A DNA stretch of 64,000 bases from Oopsacas minuta (taxonomy: Eukaryota > Porifera > Hexactinellida > Lyssacinosida > Leucopsacidae): assembly GCA_024704765.1 (NCBI GenBank), contig JAKMXF010000320.1, positions 124,001 through 188,000 on the forward strand, given 5' to 3'. Under the pieces are notes generated by a model that saw only the letters and a list, made by a program, of their open reading frames with translations, searched no databases and had not been told where the DNA came from. Each line of letters opens with the position of its first letter. Within the stretch, counting starts at the first letter, position 1. Both the position numbers and the translations under genes were made by a program. Below, one piece after another: positions 53,477 to 63,616 of this stretch.

Positions 53477-55003
53477 TTATGTTTCAGTGTGTTTTGTACT
53501 TGTTTTGCTATATTTAACTTTCACTTTCCCAAAGGAGGCTCTAATATGGTTCGTCAAACTCTTGAACCAGTTAAACCATACCAAAATATTGGCTTTCAAA
53601 ACAAAAACAAGAAAGAAGATTAGTCTTTCCAAACGATAGAGAATGTTATAAGTAATCAAAATTTCACCAAGAGAGTCTATGTGTGGTCCGAGCCCATCAC
53701 AGTCTGTACCATTTTGCCACACTGATGCTGGGATCAATTCATAGGTAGCGTTGTACCTTATGGCTTGTAAGTTTTTATAAACTATTATTGGACTTTGTAG
53801 AGTAATGCAAGCTCTGTAGTCGAAAATAGTTACAAACTCCTCTGTCGATACAGTAAAAAACCAAACTGATTCAACCACGAAAAATACAAACAAGACGCAG
53901 TATAGTAAGCAGTAAATAATGAATCTTTTCTCAAGACTAGACATATTCCTACCTTGCCCCACTGTTGCCATACTATTAATCCACAACCAACGGAATCGTA
54001 CAATAATGAAAATCACCAGAGTCATAGAAGAAATAACTGTTAGGAAATCAGGCAATACTCTGCCAATGATGAATAGTGAAACAGTTTGAAATCCTGCAAA
54101 AGAGCCAAATGATTCGTAGATGTAGTTCGAGCTCAAAGCTAGCGTAACTATACAGAATATCGCAGGGATCCCAAATGCAATTAATGCTTCAACAGATACG
54201 ATAATAATCTTTAACTTCGACTTCATTTTATGTCTGTACGAATATTCAATAGCAATAACTATGTTTAATAGAGAAAAGGTAATCCAAAAGAGAATAGAAT
54301 ACCTTAGGAAATGTAGTAAAACCCCTTGTCCAATCAAGCGTTCTTGAAATAATACTTTGACATCATCAAAACTATAACGGCTATTCGCATCACAATAGTA
54401 TGATGGTCCTGGGATATCTCCAATAGAAAATGTAAATGTTAATAAGGATAAGCAGATAACTACAAAGAAAATGGATACCTGTGGGAATTCCCAAAAGGAT
54501 TTGATAAAAGGCCAGGATATCAGCACAAATATGCTGAGCAAGATAGCAACGATATCTATTATTGATATTATAGCACGGTGGAAGTCAAAACAGCTTTGTG
54601 TAGCACAATAGTCACCAATGGTACACGAAGGTGAGCAATAAGGGAAGGAACTTGAGTGAACATAATTGTCCGGACAGCTAAAAGTGTAGTTATCAGTTTG
54701 ATTGTTGCTCAATTCTTGAATTAAATTATTCAATTCGAGTGTATTATTGGAATGTCCACTAAAAGATTCCTCAAAGTTTAATAAGATTTTAGTTTCAATT
54801 CCAATAACAGTAATACAGAGAACCCAGATGATAACTATTGCAGTTATACCAAACACGAACAACAGAACCTTTTGCAATATAGGATTTAGATTTACTCGGT
54901 TTTTTAATTTTTGGAGAAATTTGTTGTCATTATCAGATGTCTTGAGATTTTCCTGCACTTCCGATTTGTTTTCAAATTCCAGAGCCTTAGGCTCAGTGTT
55001 AGC
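53477..55003 (-). CDS. Seven-TM receptor-like membrane protein, 3' exon
   Basis: An open exon of about 508 codons. It opens at an acceptor (TAATTATTAG, intron end 55004) with 'ANTEPKALEF' and ends at 53477. The apparent Met at 54958 is GTG, so the true start lies in an upstream exon I cannot find. Counted from that GTG, hydrophobic helices lie near residues 30-54, 129-151, 158-180, 213-238, 249-275, 300-323, 346-371 and 440-462. The first may be a signal anchor, leaving seven. The extracellular segment 55-128 has NxT/S sites and five Cys ('CSPSCTIGDYCATQSC'). The long loop 372-439 has more NxT sites. The layout suggests a GPCR-like receptor. Frizzled-type is possible, but the ten-Cys CRD is absent. 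Confidence 0.7.
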   Translation of the reverse strand, partial: ANTEPKALEFENKSEVQENLKTSDNDNKFLQKLKNRVNLNPILQKVLLFVFGITAIVIIWVLCITVIGIETKILLNFEESFSGHSNNTLELNNLIQELSNNQTDNYTFSCPDNYVHSSSFPYCSPSCTIGDYCATQSCFDFHRAIISIIDIVAILLSIFVLISWPFIKSFWEFPQVSIFFVVICLSLLTFTFSIGDIPGPSYYCDANSRYSFDDVKVLFQERLIGQGVLLHFLRYSILFWITFSLLNIVIAIEYSYRHKMKSKLKIIIVSVEALIAFGIPAIFCIVTLALSSNYIYESFGSFAGFQTVSLFIIGRVLPDFLTVISSMTLVIFIIVRFRWLWINSMATVGQGRNMSSLEKRFIIYCLLYCVLFVFFVVESVWFFTVSTEEFVTIFDYRACITLQSPIIVYKNLQAIRYNATYELIPASVWQNGTDCDGLGPHIDSLGEILITYNILYRLERLIFFLVFVLKANILVWFNWFKSLTNHIRASFGKVKVKYSKTSTKHTET

Positions 55004-57932
55004 CTAATAATTAAAAGTAATAAATAGTATTTGATGTAATCCTTTATAGTAAACTAATACATAAGATCAATACTACAATACTATTAATGTAATTAATTAT
55101 AGTGAATTAGTGATGTTGTGTTCTAGGTCATTTCAGGTCCCTCTGGCAGTGTTTCATCCAGACATTCTGGCAAGGGGTGGGCAAACTAGAGTTTTGGAAA
55201 TGTAAGGGGCACATATGATCCAAAAGGGGCAAGTGCCCCCACCTAAATGAAATTCTGCCTGGCTATGTAGAGTAGTAATTTACCGTGGATTTGTGGTATC
55301 AATATATTTGTATGATCAGATTTGACTGAGGAAACTGTAAGTTCCCCAGGGCTAATTTTGGCTTATATAAGAGATATTTAGGCCAGGTCGAGTCTTGGAC
55401 GAAAATATGACATTGTAATTGATTTCCAGGTACTCCTCCAGGTACTCCGCCGAGTATATTGAGTCGCACAGCGACCAAAAGCAAGGTGTTATATACTTAA
55501 GATAAATACGAGCACGACGTTCGGTTCCGAGGACACAGTAGCGACCTAGCAGTATTATCTTAAATAGTACTTCTTCTTCAAATAAAATATTAGTAACCAT
55601 TGACTTTGATAGAATATCTATCTGGATAACACGTACATTCGGATAGTAAATATTAATTTTTGTTTCCTTAAAGGGCTTCAGCTTATCCGAATTTCACCGT
55701 AATTCATACCTTTGACATCAATCCTTGGAGGCCTGGGCGGAGCCCAAATATCCTCTAGGCTTTGGTAAAATCCCTGTACACCAAAAATTTGTTCTCACTC
55801 GCTACGCTCGCTCGTCCAAGGATTTCAATGCCTGTCCCAATTAAATCCCTGGACGTTTTGCAGGTATGTGTATTAGAGTTAATTAATGTAATAAACTTCT
55901 GACAGATTAAATTGTTTGATTTTATTACCACTTTTGCATTTTCCACAATTTTCCGATATTATACACAACATGAATACAAGATTTATCCTCTGTTTTGTTA
56001 CTAACACGAGTATAAATGTATTCATTTACCATATTGTGTATATCTTGGTAGCTGGCCCAAGTATATGTAATTTATGATTAATTGTCGAGAACAATTGTAA
56101 ATTTGAATTATGGGACTCTATACTTTGCTAACAAGTGATGTAGAAATTTGATCAGAGAACCCATATATAGGGTGGGCCAAAATAACTGGGCCCGAACAAT
56201 TATGCATAATATTTAGGAAAGATTAACAAAACCTTATAGCTATGGAGCTGAAATACAAGACGAATACAAACTATTATTATCGTAGGTTGAAAGTCTACGA
56301 GTATTAGAGCTTATGTTTTAGATGAACCTCAGAAAAATCTTTCCATTTTGGATTTTTAGAGCAAAATTCCCATTACATTCTTCAGAACTATTTCCCTCGG
56401 AATGACTTGCACGGTCTTGGGACTTACTGGTTAGGATTTTACAGTTCTCTCTGTCTGAAATTTCTTAACCCATCGCTGAATTCTCGATTTCCAGGTCGCA
56501 TTTTTGACATAGAATATATGCAAAACTTTTTCCTTGAAGCCGTGATTCAAAAATTCTCTGAACTTACAAAGACTTGTACTGAAAACTCTATCACTTCATA
56601 TATAGAACAAGTATATCACAAATATATGTATATGGCATATACATTATTGAATTATTTGCAAGATTAACCCCCTTTGTAGCAGTTGAGAGCAAGTATCTAC
56701 GTAATTTTTGAAATTTGCTAAATTGTTTATTTTATATTCAGAAAACAACAATAAATTTACATATCAACGGACAAACAAACAAATAATGCCATATTCGGAC
56801 TCAGCATACTCGATTACCCGTGTACAACCTTTGAAAGCATGATTCTACCACAATTTTGATATTTGTTTACTTTAAATACCTGAAAACAACAATAATTTTA
56901 CATATGAAACTTGAAAATGCGAAATTCGTATTCAGCGTACTTAGTTACGCCTGGGTAGCCGTTTAGAGCAAACCTGTACTTATATCCGAGATATGGATAA
57001 TTTGTTCACTATACATTCATAAAAACAACAGTAAATTTGCATGATTCAGCATGTCCGACTGGATTAACAAAAGATACGATAAAATCGTGTATTTAAGTTG
57101 ATGTTATGTAAAATATCAGCCAATTGAGTGACCGCTGACGTCGATTAGTAAAATCGTGTTAATAGATCATTTAGAAGGTCGATATGTGCATAACTAGACA
57201 AGCGGTCATTCGGTTAGGAAAAAATTTGGGATTGGAATGTTGTTACATTCCTGAGACATTCCTTCGTTGCTAGGGAAATTTTACTCGATTCAACGGAATA
57301 AATGAGTTAGTCCGATTAGCCGGTGCTATTTAACTCTTTGCTTTGCATACGGTTATCTCTGGCCAAATAACCCGATTAACAGATGGCCCCTATTATCGAA
57401 GTATACTGTATACGACGGCAAATATGAATACGTATTATGAAATATTATAATATCTTTACCATTGAGTTCCTTTGTTAAAGTAGAGATGATATAGGTTGAT
57501 TATTTTTGTATATTATAATTATAAATATGATATCTTGAGTGCATATATAAGACAATTAGTTAATTTATGAGAATTAAGTGAAATTTGAGCCAAACAAAGA
57601 CTTGACATTTAAGGCTCGCGGGAATATCCCAATTAAATGAATGATTAAAACTATACAGTGAATAAATGACAAATCGCGCGAAATGACAATTTAGACTGTT
57701 GGAGTGCTAATATAAGTAAATTAGACTCAGCCATAGCCTTCTCTATATAAGGTCTACCGTCACCCCGAATTTTGGACTAGGGATATAGTAGTGTATGATA
57801 AATATTATATTAGTATATAGAATGATTTTATATCCCACAAACAGTACTTTTATACCTAAGTAAATGTATTACAGATATGTAGAATATGCTGTATAACGTT
57901 AAATATCGCATCTTTGATTTCAAAGATAATGT
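55004..57932. other. Intergenic, repeat-rich, no gene supported
   Basis: The 5' exon of the seven-TM gene may lie here but is not recognised. About 56163-56190 ('AGGGTGGGCCAAAATAACTGGGCC') looks like a mariner-type end. A plus frame at 56407-56667 begins TTG and is not recognised. About 56740-57060 carries reversed minisatellite units of the composite repeat. About 57290-57412 resembles half of the 7181/16543 MITE family. 'TCGCTACGCTCGCTCG' at about 55800 is a small hairpin. Confidence 0.45.
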
Positions 57933-58117
57933 ACGAAATGATGTAAAGATGCTTTTGTAAAACATATTAAAAATTTGTTATGATAAAGTTGGCAGGTTTT
58001 TGAGTTACAGTAGTGACCATGGATGATAATAATTTGTCAATTATAAGTCGAAAACCCTCAATGATATAACAAAACTCACTATTGCCGATTTATAGTATAC
58101 CCGATTTCCCATACCCT

Positions 58118-58378
58118 CAGGGGCGGATACAGGGGAGGGGCTTGGGGGCTATAGCCTCCCCTGAGATTTTGAGATATAATTTTCTGTCTCAAAATGAATA
58201 ACTAATGAGATAAATTAACTTTTTCCTCCGTTGGTGGTAGAAATAGCTGTAGTTCGCTATTTCAGCGTATAACATTTAATAATTTTATAGGGGGCCTGCT
58301 CTCAGACCCCCCTTAGGATAGCTCTCTACGCTCGCAACTTGGCCCCCCTGAGATTATATCCTGGATCCGCCCCTGCTG
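58118..58378. mobile_element. hAT-type element 1, inserted in the palindrome's left arm
   Basis: The ends are CAGGGGCGGATaCAGG and CCTGGATCCGCCCCTGCTG. The 8-bp target duplication CATACCCT is exact (58110-58117 and 58379-58386). About 261 bp and non-coding. The duplication lies within the arm sequence, which proves that it came after the palindrome. Confidence 0.92.
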
Positions 58379-58394
58379 CATACCCTTATATAAG

Positions 58395-58992
58395 CAGGCC
58401 CGGCGGAAGCTCGAAGGAGGTGGGGCGGCCGCAGAGTAAATAAAGTTGATTTGAGGGGATCGAGAACCCCTCAAATATACGTTACGATTATGAAATGAAG
58501 TCTTAAATATTGAGGACACTCCCTTAGAGATTACATTTGTTCTCAATGCAAATCAAAGTTGAGATATATAACTATAAATTAAAAAAAATATCACTAACAA
58601 ATACAGTAACTATACAATTAATATCCGAACGAATTGCTGATAAATCTGAGGATAGGTGATAAGTGGTGAGAGGACGAGATCCTGCAGCGATTGCATCCCA
58701 TTCGAAGGGTCTTTCATCTTTGATAATGGAATATTGGTCATCAGGGAATCTATTCGAAAGAATGAGGTAGTGGGTTGCTGCATTAGGGAGCTTAGCACTT
58801 TTAACCTCCAATAGTGGCGGATCGGGATCGCAAAGGGAATTCCATTGATGAAGAGGAATTGCCTCCGCAAATTCATGGTTCGTCAAAAGATCACAGAAAT
58901 ATTATCGCGAACCACGCCCGCGAAATTTTAAGTTTCAAAGAATTCACATAAAAAGTGGGACGGCTCAGGCCGCCCCTGTTCCGCCAGCCCTG
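58395..58992. mobile_element. hAT-type element 2, inserted at the palindrome's centre
   Basis: CAGGCCCGGCGGAAG at the left is mirrored by GTTCCGCCAGCCCTG at the right. The flanks TATATAAG and AGTACAAG match at only 5 of 8 positions, so the duplication has decayed or is uncertain. A minus frame at 58572-58886 (104 codons, 'LSNRFPDDQYSIIKDERPFEWDAI') lies inside. I do not recognise it, and it has no transposase motif. Confidence 0.7.
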
Positions 58993-59184
58993 AGTACAAG
59001 GGTATGGGAAATCGGGTATATACGATAAATCGGCAATAGTGAGTTTTGTTATTTCATTGAGGGTTTTCGACTTATAATTGACAAATTATTATCATCCATG
59101 GTCACTATTGTAACTCAAAAACCTGCCAACTTTATCATGGCAAATTTTTAACTTGTTTTACAAAAGCATCTTTACATCATTTAA

Positions 59185-59688
59185 GTGTTAAGTTGTGTTG
59201 AAAATTCGGGCAAAAAAGGCAAAATTTCGGGGAACCAAAAAGTACTGAATTTAGCGAGCATTTTAGTTTGGGTTTGTGTAGTGAAACCTTAGTCGTGCCA
59301 TGTAGCCTTTTACATGGTGTTTTCTTTGTTCTCTTAGTTTCTGTACCTTTGACTCATGCTATATACCTGTAGGGTAAATTTTGAGTTGTTTGTTCCTTAC
59401 TTCTTATTCTTCTCTACTTAAGTTAGAGATCTGCGTCAAGTAGATGTCGCCAGAACTGAGTCTTAATTCACTAAGCTTAGAAATCACGACAAATCACCAA
59501 TAGCTTTCACTTGGCTATAACTCTGGGTTGGTCGTGATTCGTGATTTCAAGAGCTTTATGAAAACAAGATTCAGCTCTAGCGACATATACTGTGTATTTA
59601 TCCATTGTCATGTCTGTATTTTAACTTTGTAGGATACTCATAAAATTGTTTTATATTTGATGACAAAACGAATTTCTAAGTTGAAATA
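59185..59688. other. Intergenic, no gene seen
   Basis: AT-rich spacer between two elements. About 59470-59560 has a pair of mirrored phrases ('AAATCACGAC', 'GTCGTGATT'). Nothing else is recognised. Confidence 0.4.
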
Positions 59689-60115
59689 CAGTTCAACCTC
59701 TATAAGCGGGGAGAAGGAAATGGGGCGTACCTTAGAGAAAATTATGCATCACAACATTGAAATGTACCTCTATTTGTATGGAAATCTACGGAAAAATTTC
59801 TATAATAATCAATTTTGAGCTAATTTGGAAGAAAAAAAACACGTATTTAACGCTACATGATGAATTGAAATTTTTGGGTTTCTAAGAAAAAATTCTTACA
59901 AATTTAAATATTCAACCAACAACCTTAAGAAATTCTGAAATTTGTTGAAATTTAGAAAATTTGTATATTTTGTATAGTCATGATGACATTTAAGTCTCTA
60001 CAATCCAACATTTTGTTTTCGTTTCAAATAATGTCGGATTATGGGGATTATTTTACCTCTATAATACGACATTTTTTCGTCTCACATTGAGCGTCGGATT
60101 ATGGAGGTTCCACTG
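59689..60115. mobile_element. ~427-bp Tigger-like inverted-repeat element
   Basis: CAGTTCAACCTCTATAAGCGGGG at the left (after TA at 59687-59688) is mirrored by 'CGGATTATGGAGGTTCCACTG' at the right. Internally, 'ACCTCTATAATACGACATTTT' and 'GTCGGATTATGG' repeat. Non-coding. Related ends occur at 48160-48514. Confidence 0.6.
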
Positions 60116-60308
60116 TTTATGGTTTTGTGTTCCGATTGATCACCCGCATAACAACAAAAACATACGGAAGACATATACGTATAGGATACTATGTACCTAA
60201 CGCGCATGCTCTATGCTGTACTTGTTAATATATGCAGGCAGTAAAAATGCAGATGTGAGGTTAAATAAAGTTATTAATAAATAATTAATCTTATTAAAAA
60301 TTAAGATT

Positions 60309-60380
60309 GGCTCGTTGGTCTAGTGGCATGATTCCTGTTTTGGGTACAGGAGGTCCCGGGTTCAAATCCCGGACGAGCCC
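60309..60380 (+). tRNA. tRNA-Pro, anticodon TGG
   Basis: A 72-nt cloverleaf. The acceptor stem GGCTCGT pairs with ACGAGCC, plus discriminator C. The A box is TGGTCTAGTGGCATG. The anticodon stem CCTGT/ACAGG closes the loop TTTGGGT, with anticodon TGG. The T arm CCCGGGTTCAAATCCCGG contains the B box GGTTCAAATCC. No intron is present and CCA is not encoded. A run of five T ends transcription just downstream. It reads CCN proline codons, chiefly CCA. Confidence 0.97.
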
Positions 60381-60385
60381 ATTCC

Positions 60386-60390
60386 TTTTT
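60386..60390 (+). terminator. RNA polymerase III terminator of tRNA-Pro
   Basis: TTTTT begins six bases past the mature 3' end of the tRNA, the normal place for Pol III termination. Confidence 0.85.
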
Positions 60391-61071
60391 GGTTTATTTA
60401 CCATTCAATTGGCTACAAGTTACGTATTCACGTTTAAGTCACAATTATAGAATGTTACACCCCCAACTTTTTTGCAAGATGGTAAAAATCGCTATATGAG
60501 CCGTTATAAAGCATGTTGAGAGATAAAGGTTGAGCTAAAGATTTCTAAAATCGGTCAAGAAACAAAAACGTTACAGCAATTCTAGCTTATAAGCCAAAGT
60601 CTATGGAGAAAATTGATATAATCATTGAAACCACATAAAGTGTAAACGATGCTATTTTCTACCTCTCTTGTGCATACAACCTATTTCAGCTTATTACGAA
60701 GTATTCTTGTTGAATTACGAGTTTCCCGACTTTATTTCTAAACTCACTTTTAATTTCAAAGAATGCTTAGATTGCAATATATGAACTGAAAATAGATGAC
60801 AGGGGGGAATTGATGGATTAATTTAGTACAGTATTTTTTGTTGATATACATTTCTTTTTAATATTACATGCAGGCTTTGGAAAGTACGTATATTGAAATA
60901 GTATAATTTAGTAAAATTCAAGTTTGTTTGGTGTATAATGAACATCTTTGGAATTGGCGCATATTTGTTTCCGAAGTAAAACTGATCCCGTTACAGTTGA
61001 TGCTAGATATATACGAATACCGTTTATAAAACCTTAACTCGATTTACCGAATCTTTTGTATTCTACTCCAT
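60391..61071. other. Intergenic, no gene seen
   Basis: AT-rich sequence between the tRNA and the integrase element. No gene or repeat is recognised. Confidence 0.4.
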
Positions 61072-61196
61072 TGTAGGGCCGGTGTCACATAGTATTCATC
61101 CCCCTATAGTGGTTTTCCCCTTGCAAAATTACTACGTAGTAAATAATTAGATGATTGGATAATTGCGTTTTAATAGTATAAATATGAGAAACGCAC

Positions 61197-61760
61197 TTAA
61201 GAAGAAATGAATAGAATATACGTATTAGCTAAAACTAATGAAAAAGAAATGCTATCGTTTTTTACCAATCGATAGAACAATATCATAATTGATGCCAGTA
61301 GAATCATCAACATATATCCCGAAATTGTTAATATTTTCTTTATTATGACTATATCGATTCCATCAGAGTATTTCTCCAAATATATTCCAGGGATAAATTG
61401 TAGTTTTAACAATGCTGCTGCAGAAAAAATTTCATCTGTAGTTCCCCACGTTCCATCTTTCCTCATTTTCGAATCTTCGAGATAATCTTTAGGGTTTTTC
61501 CACCTATTTCCTTCCCTTGTAATTCCATAAAATCACATACATATTTACTTAGTGTAGATTGCTGGTCTTCTTCTCCAGTAATTACGAATGATAAAGCTCT
61601 AAAAAGCAATTACCATCGCCGATAATAGCTTTATTCGAGCCGGTTTCGAAAATGTTGTAAATTTTACATTTAGTACTTGGCCAATAGGTGACGACTTCTC
61701 CTTAAACTTCAATACTCTTCCAGGAGCATCGCATATGTTCCTCTGCCATTGTAGATCTGG
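61197..61760 (-). pseudogene. OTU-type cysteine protease domain, frameshifted
   Basis: Minus-strand frames give 'AIIGDGNCF', then 'RALSFVITGEEDQQ' and 'DGTWGTTDEIFSAAALL'. The first is the OTU catalytic block (D-G-N-C). One base too many after GNCF breaks the frame near 61606-61610, and another shift lies near 61475. A preamble (about 61640-61760, 'KEKSSPIGQVLNV') also fits transposon-borne OTU proteins. Only a remnant of the C-terminal His block is discernible. OTU proteases remove ubiquitin. In transposons they may protect the transposase from degradation, which is speculation. Confidence 0.72.
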
Positions 61761-61922
61761 TGGTGAAATATATAGTTTTGAACCTCCTGTTTTATTTCAA
61801 GTGGAATTACTTCTTCGTTATTGTTTCGATTAATTTGGTTTTCTTTGCTGGTAATTCTGTTACCACATCCTCCTTAATATCTGGTTTAAGTTGAGTAGCA
61901 TTAAAAATTCTTTCGAGACCAT

Positions 61923-63122
61923 CTAATATATATGTACCTTTTCCAAGACTTCTACGATGATTCTCTTCCCTATCCATACAAATTCAAACTTTCCACCCTT
62001 ACGTGTATTGCGTCGACAGTTTTTATACCATACAAGATCACTCATTTTATACTTGGGACATTGGTGTTTGGAATCGTATTGTTGTTTTTGTGCTTGCTGA
62101 GAGTTAGTAAGGTTACATTTAGCAGTAATCCTGAACAATTTTAGGATTCCTAGCCGCGAGATTCTAGATTCCAAGACATCTTAGTTATTTTGTTCCATAT
62201 CTGTGTTAACTTTACATGATTCTAGCTCGATTGGTATAGTAGTCGCATTTGTATTCCATAAACTAAAAATACGGCGAGAATTTTGTAGATGCTTGTCGAT
62301 TAGACCTGTAGAACATTAATATCCAAGAGATTAACTTATTCCAATTGTCCATATTGTCGTTCGCCAGCTTCCACAACTAGGTGATGAGAGTTTGATTAAA
62401 TCTTTCAGTCAGTCCATTAGACTGCGGATGATATGCACTGCATATGTTATGCTTAATCTCAAGTTCTAAAAAGAGTAGATGGTTGAGTTCTTTTACGAAT
62501 TCTCTTCCCTAATCAGAGATTATGTTTTCAGGGGCACCAAATCGAGCTATTACAAGATCCAAAATCGCAGCAAAAGCACAAGAGGCAGTCTTGTTAGGAA
62601 TTGCCTTGGCCTCTGCTCATCGAGTAGGATATTCAGTAAAAACAATAATATAAGAATTTCCTTCCACTGTTGCTGTGAGAGGACCAATCAAATCCATTCC
62701 CATTTGGAAAAATTTCTATTTGGTATATTCACAGGATGTAGTTCGGATGGGCCTTTCTTGAATTGATTTTGCTGTTGACCTTCTTCACAACTATCATTGT
62801 ACATCCCTTTCCACTAGTACCTTTCAGATATCTTATTGAATGTAGAACAAATACCAAAGTAACAACAGCCCGCCTTAGAACAATGCAATGCTCGAAAAAT
62901 TTGTCCTTTGTCTATCTCCTTTGGGACTTCTCTGATACTATCAGGTCGTGACTTCGTCAGAATATGGTAGAGAAGGCCATTTTCAACTTGAAACGATTGA
63001 CATTTATTTCTAAAATCTCTCTTATTATCCTTTAATAATTTCTTGTCCAGGCTTTCAAAAGATTTTGTGTAGAATCCCCTTTCCACATAATTGTAAATAT
63101 CTTCATAAGTTGGAAGTTGCAT
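61923..63122 (-). pseudogene. Gypsy-like integrase with GPY/F-type C-terminus, with stops
   Basis: In N- to C-terminal order on the minus strand there is an H2C2 zinc-binding segment (about 62814-62990). The rve core follows (about 62460-62710), with the first Asp in 'MDLIGPLT' and the second in 'ISD-stop-GREF', where the stop is TAG. A TGA also replaces a core residue near 62619-62621. A GPY/F-like end follows ('DLVWYKNCRRNTRKGG', 'FVWIG', 61923-62050), which is usual in gypsy and Ginger integrases. Stops and a few shifts make it inactive. See the enclosing element for why this is probably not an LTR retrotransposon. Confidence 0.8.
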
Positions 63123-63518
63123 ACATCAAAGTGAAATTTGTTCATCAAATGTATAATATATATATTTACGATATTTCCTAGTTATATTGCAATTTACTTG
63201 TTTGACTTCTGTCGGAAGCTAATATGGGTTCAATTGTTTTAAATTGCTTTGTTGAATTCTAGGAGATTTACTACACTTCATAATTTTCCGGGGGGAGGGA
63301 AATATATGTGTAGGGAAATTTCTATGTGACACCGGCGCCACCAGATTTGTGAACCTAACCTTCCGGGGAAAGCGGTCCGGTTGAATAGGCTACTCTAATA
63401 CAAACCGGACCAGTGTCGCTACCCTGCATTGAATTCTTACCGGATATAAATCATTATATATATACAGTTTCCGGCGATTTTCATATAATTGATATCTACT
63501 TTATTTAATTAGCCTTTA

Positions 63519-63616
63519 TAGTAGAACTTGCATATAACGTACTCGGCTTATATCGTACACTGGGTTAGTACGTACTAATTTTCCCTGAGGCGGTATGTTA
63601 TATCCGAGTTCTACTG
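63519..63616. mobile_element. 98-bp MITE with TAGTAGAACTTGCATATAACG ends
   Basis: TAGTAGAACTTGCATATAACGTA is mirrored by ATGTTATATCCGAGTTCTACTG, and TA flanks both ends (63517-63518 and 63617-63618). Its CAGTAGAAC-type ends recall the Tigger element at 643-1666, but the interiors differ. Confidence 0.75.

Larger units (their letters stand above)
57933..59184. mobile_element. Element with ~190-bp inverted arms, invaded by two hAT elements
   Basis: The left arm (about 57933-58117, resuming at 58387-58394) and right arm (58993-59184) are close reverse complements. They share GATGTAAAGATGC, AAAGTTGGCAGGTTTTTGAGTTAC, GACCATGGATGATAATAATTTGTCAATTATAAG and ATAGTATACCCGATTTCCCATACCC-type blocks. What remains between the arms is essentially only the two hAT insertions, so the original element was a near-perfect long palindrome of about 390 bp (a foldback element). 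No coding sequence belongs to it. Confidence 0.85.
61072..63343 (-). mobile_element. Ginger-type integrase DNA transposon (candidate), decayed
   Basis: TGTAGGGCCGGTGTCACATAG at 61072-61092 is mirrored by CTATGTGACACCGGCGCCACC (63322-63342; 17 or so paired bases with one bulge). Between these ends the minus strand holds a gypsy-like integrase (63122 down to 61923), then an OTU-type protease (about 61760-61197), and nothing else. Only about 200 bp separates the integrase start from the right end, so there is no room for gag, protease or reverse transcriptase. An integrase-plus-OTU layout between TIRs starting TGT is the description of Ginger1 DNA transposons. A matching 4-bp target duplication was not identified, so the exact ends are provisional. 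Confidence 0.65.

Noticed and set aside
55352-55600. An 82-codon minus-strand frame as the missing 5' exon of the seven-TM gene
   Set aside because: There is no signal peptide or convincing donor, and its frame cannot be shown to join the acceptor at 55004.
62479-62766. A 95-codon plus-strand frame
   Set aside because: It is the antisense shadow of the integrase core on the minus strand.
61923-63122. A gypsy LTR retrotransposon
   Set aside because: The integrase starts about 200 bp from an inverted end. No LTR, gag, protease or reverse transcriptase is visible, and an OTU domain follows. A Ginger-type element fits better, though not proven.
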